15,718 nt of DNA from CAYRGQ01 sp964444885 (GTDB lineage: Bacteria > Bacteroidota > Bacteroidia > Sphingobacteriales > Sphingobacteriaceae), in the NCBI GenBank assembly GCA_964444885.1, contig CAYUIZ010000075.1, positions 1 to 15,718 on the forward strand, in the 5' to 3' direction. The notes under the pieces were generated by a model that made no database searches, was not told the DNA's origin, and was given only the letters and a program-made list of their open reading frames with translations. A program made the translations under genes and the position numbers. Of this stretch, positions 15,368 through 15,718 are shown in pieces. Each line of letters opens with the position of its first letter. The stretch's first letter is position 1.

Positions 15368-15718
15368 TTAGCCCGCTAATAGAAACAATAAGTACAAGTA
15401 ACCAATATCGTACTTTTTGAGATGCTCTTTTACAATTTTGAGCGCATTCACCAAGTGGTATTTGACGGTGTGTTTGGAGATACGCAAGCGTTCTGCGATC
15501 TCTTCGTAAGACAAGCCCTCGTACCGGCTCAACCGGAACACTTCTTGCTGCTGCTCAGTGAGCTTACTAAGGGCTTCTTCCGTCACTTTGGCGAGATCGT
15601 TGGACAAGATATGTTCCTCCGTTTCGTTCGACACCATGCTCATGTAGCGCACAACGTCCTCGCGAAAGCGGGCAGAAACGGCTTGCTTGCGCCATGAATC
15701 AATGAGCACCCGTCGCGC
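15368..15718 (-). CDS. ECF (FecI-like) RNA polymerase sigma factor, 5' end missing
   Basis: C-terminal part of an extracytoplasmic-function sigma factor that would direct transcription of this locus once released by the neighbouring anti-sigma factor. The frame runs off the window at 15718; about 116 residues are visible, beginning ARRVLIDSWRKQ, which fits the end of region 2. An internal GTG at 15709 is not a credible start. Region 4 spans about 48-102 of the visible part: LTEQQQEVFRLSRYEGLSYE and EIAERLRISKHTVKYHLVNA form the helix-turn-helix for the -35 element. After the last helix comes an unusual hydrophobic tail, DIGYLYLLFLLAG. With a full-length family size of about 180-200 residues, the missing part is probably 70-85 residues. 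Confidence 0.93.
   Translation of the reverse strand, partial: ARRVLIDSWRKQAVSARFREDVVRYMSMVSNETEEHILSNDLAKVTEEALSKLTEQQQEVFRLSRYEGLSYEEIAERLRISKHTVKYHLVNALKIVKEHLKKYDIGYLYLLFLLAG

Overview
The window is a polysaccharide utilization locus (PUL) from a member of the Bacteroidota, most likely the Sphingobacteriaceae. This rests on a SusC/SusD pair, an STN-bearing SusC with a family-typical N-terminus, a FecR-like anti-sigma factor with a C-terminal DUF4974-type domain, and the scarcity of strong Shine-Dalgarno sequences. Base composition is near half G+C by eye, higher than in many Pedobacter or Sphingobacterium species. A genus such as Parapedobacter would fit, but this is a guess.

All convincing genes lie on the minus strand, so the locus reads from right to left. 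First comes the 3' part of an ECF sigma factor gene (15368-15718, cut by the window edge), then its FecR-family anti-sigma factor (13989-15182). Next are SusC (10745-13870, interrupted by 100 Ns) and SusD (9116-10696). The enzymes follow: an exported ADP-ribosylglycohydrolase-family protein (7417-8916), a GH30 lipoprotein (5856-7307), a GH5 enzyme with a twin-arginine signal (4683-5852), a fused YdjC-like deacetylase plus CE1-like esterase (3042-4658), and a large GH2 beta-galactosidase-type enzyme (106-2874). The first 55 bases of the window exactly repeat an internal piece of the esterase gene and look like the start of a second copy or a remnant.

Inferred working model: SusC/SusD bind and import oligosaccharides. 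Occupancy of SusC is passed through its STN domain to FecR, which frees the ECF sigma factor to raise transcription of the locus. GH30 is lipid-anchored, probably at the surface, and would cut polymer. The deacetylase-esterase would strip acyl groups, and GH5 and GH2 would trim oligosaccharides in the periplasm. The ADP-ribosylglycohydrolase-fold protein would act on an unknown glycoside. The substrate cannot be fixed from sequence. A plant hemicellulose or pectin side chain carrying galactose and ester groups is possible.

No RNA gene, CRISPR array, insertion sequence or integrase was seen, and no gene-free stretch exceeds 300 bases. Notable non-coding elements are a strong hairpin after susD (9040-9064) and a perfect inverted repeat before susC (13921-13939).
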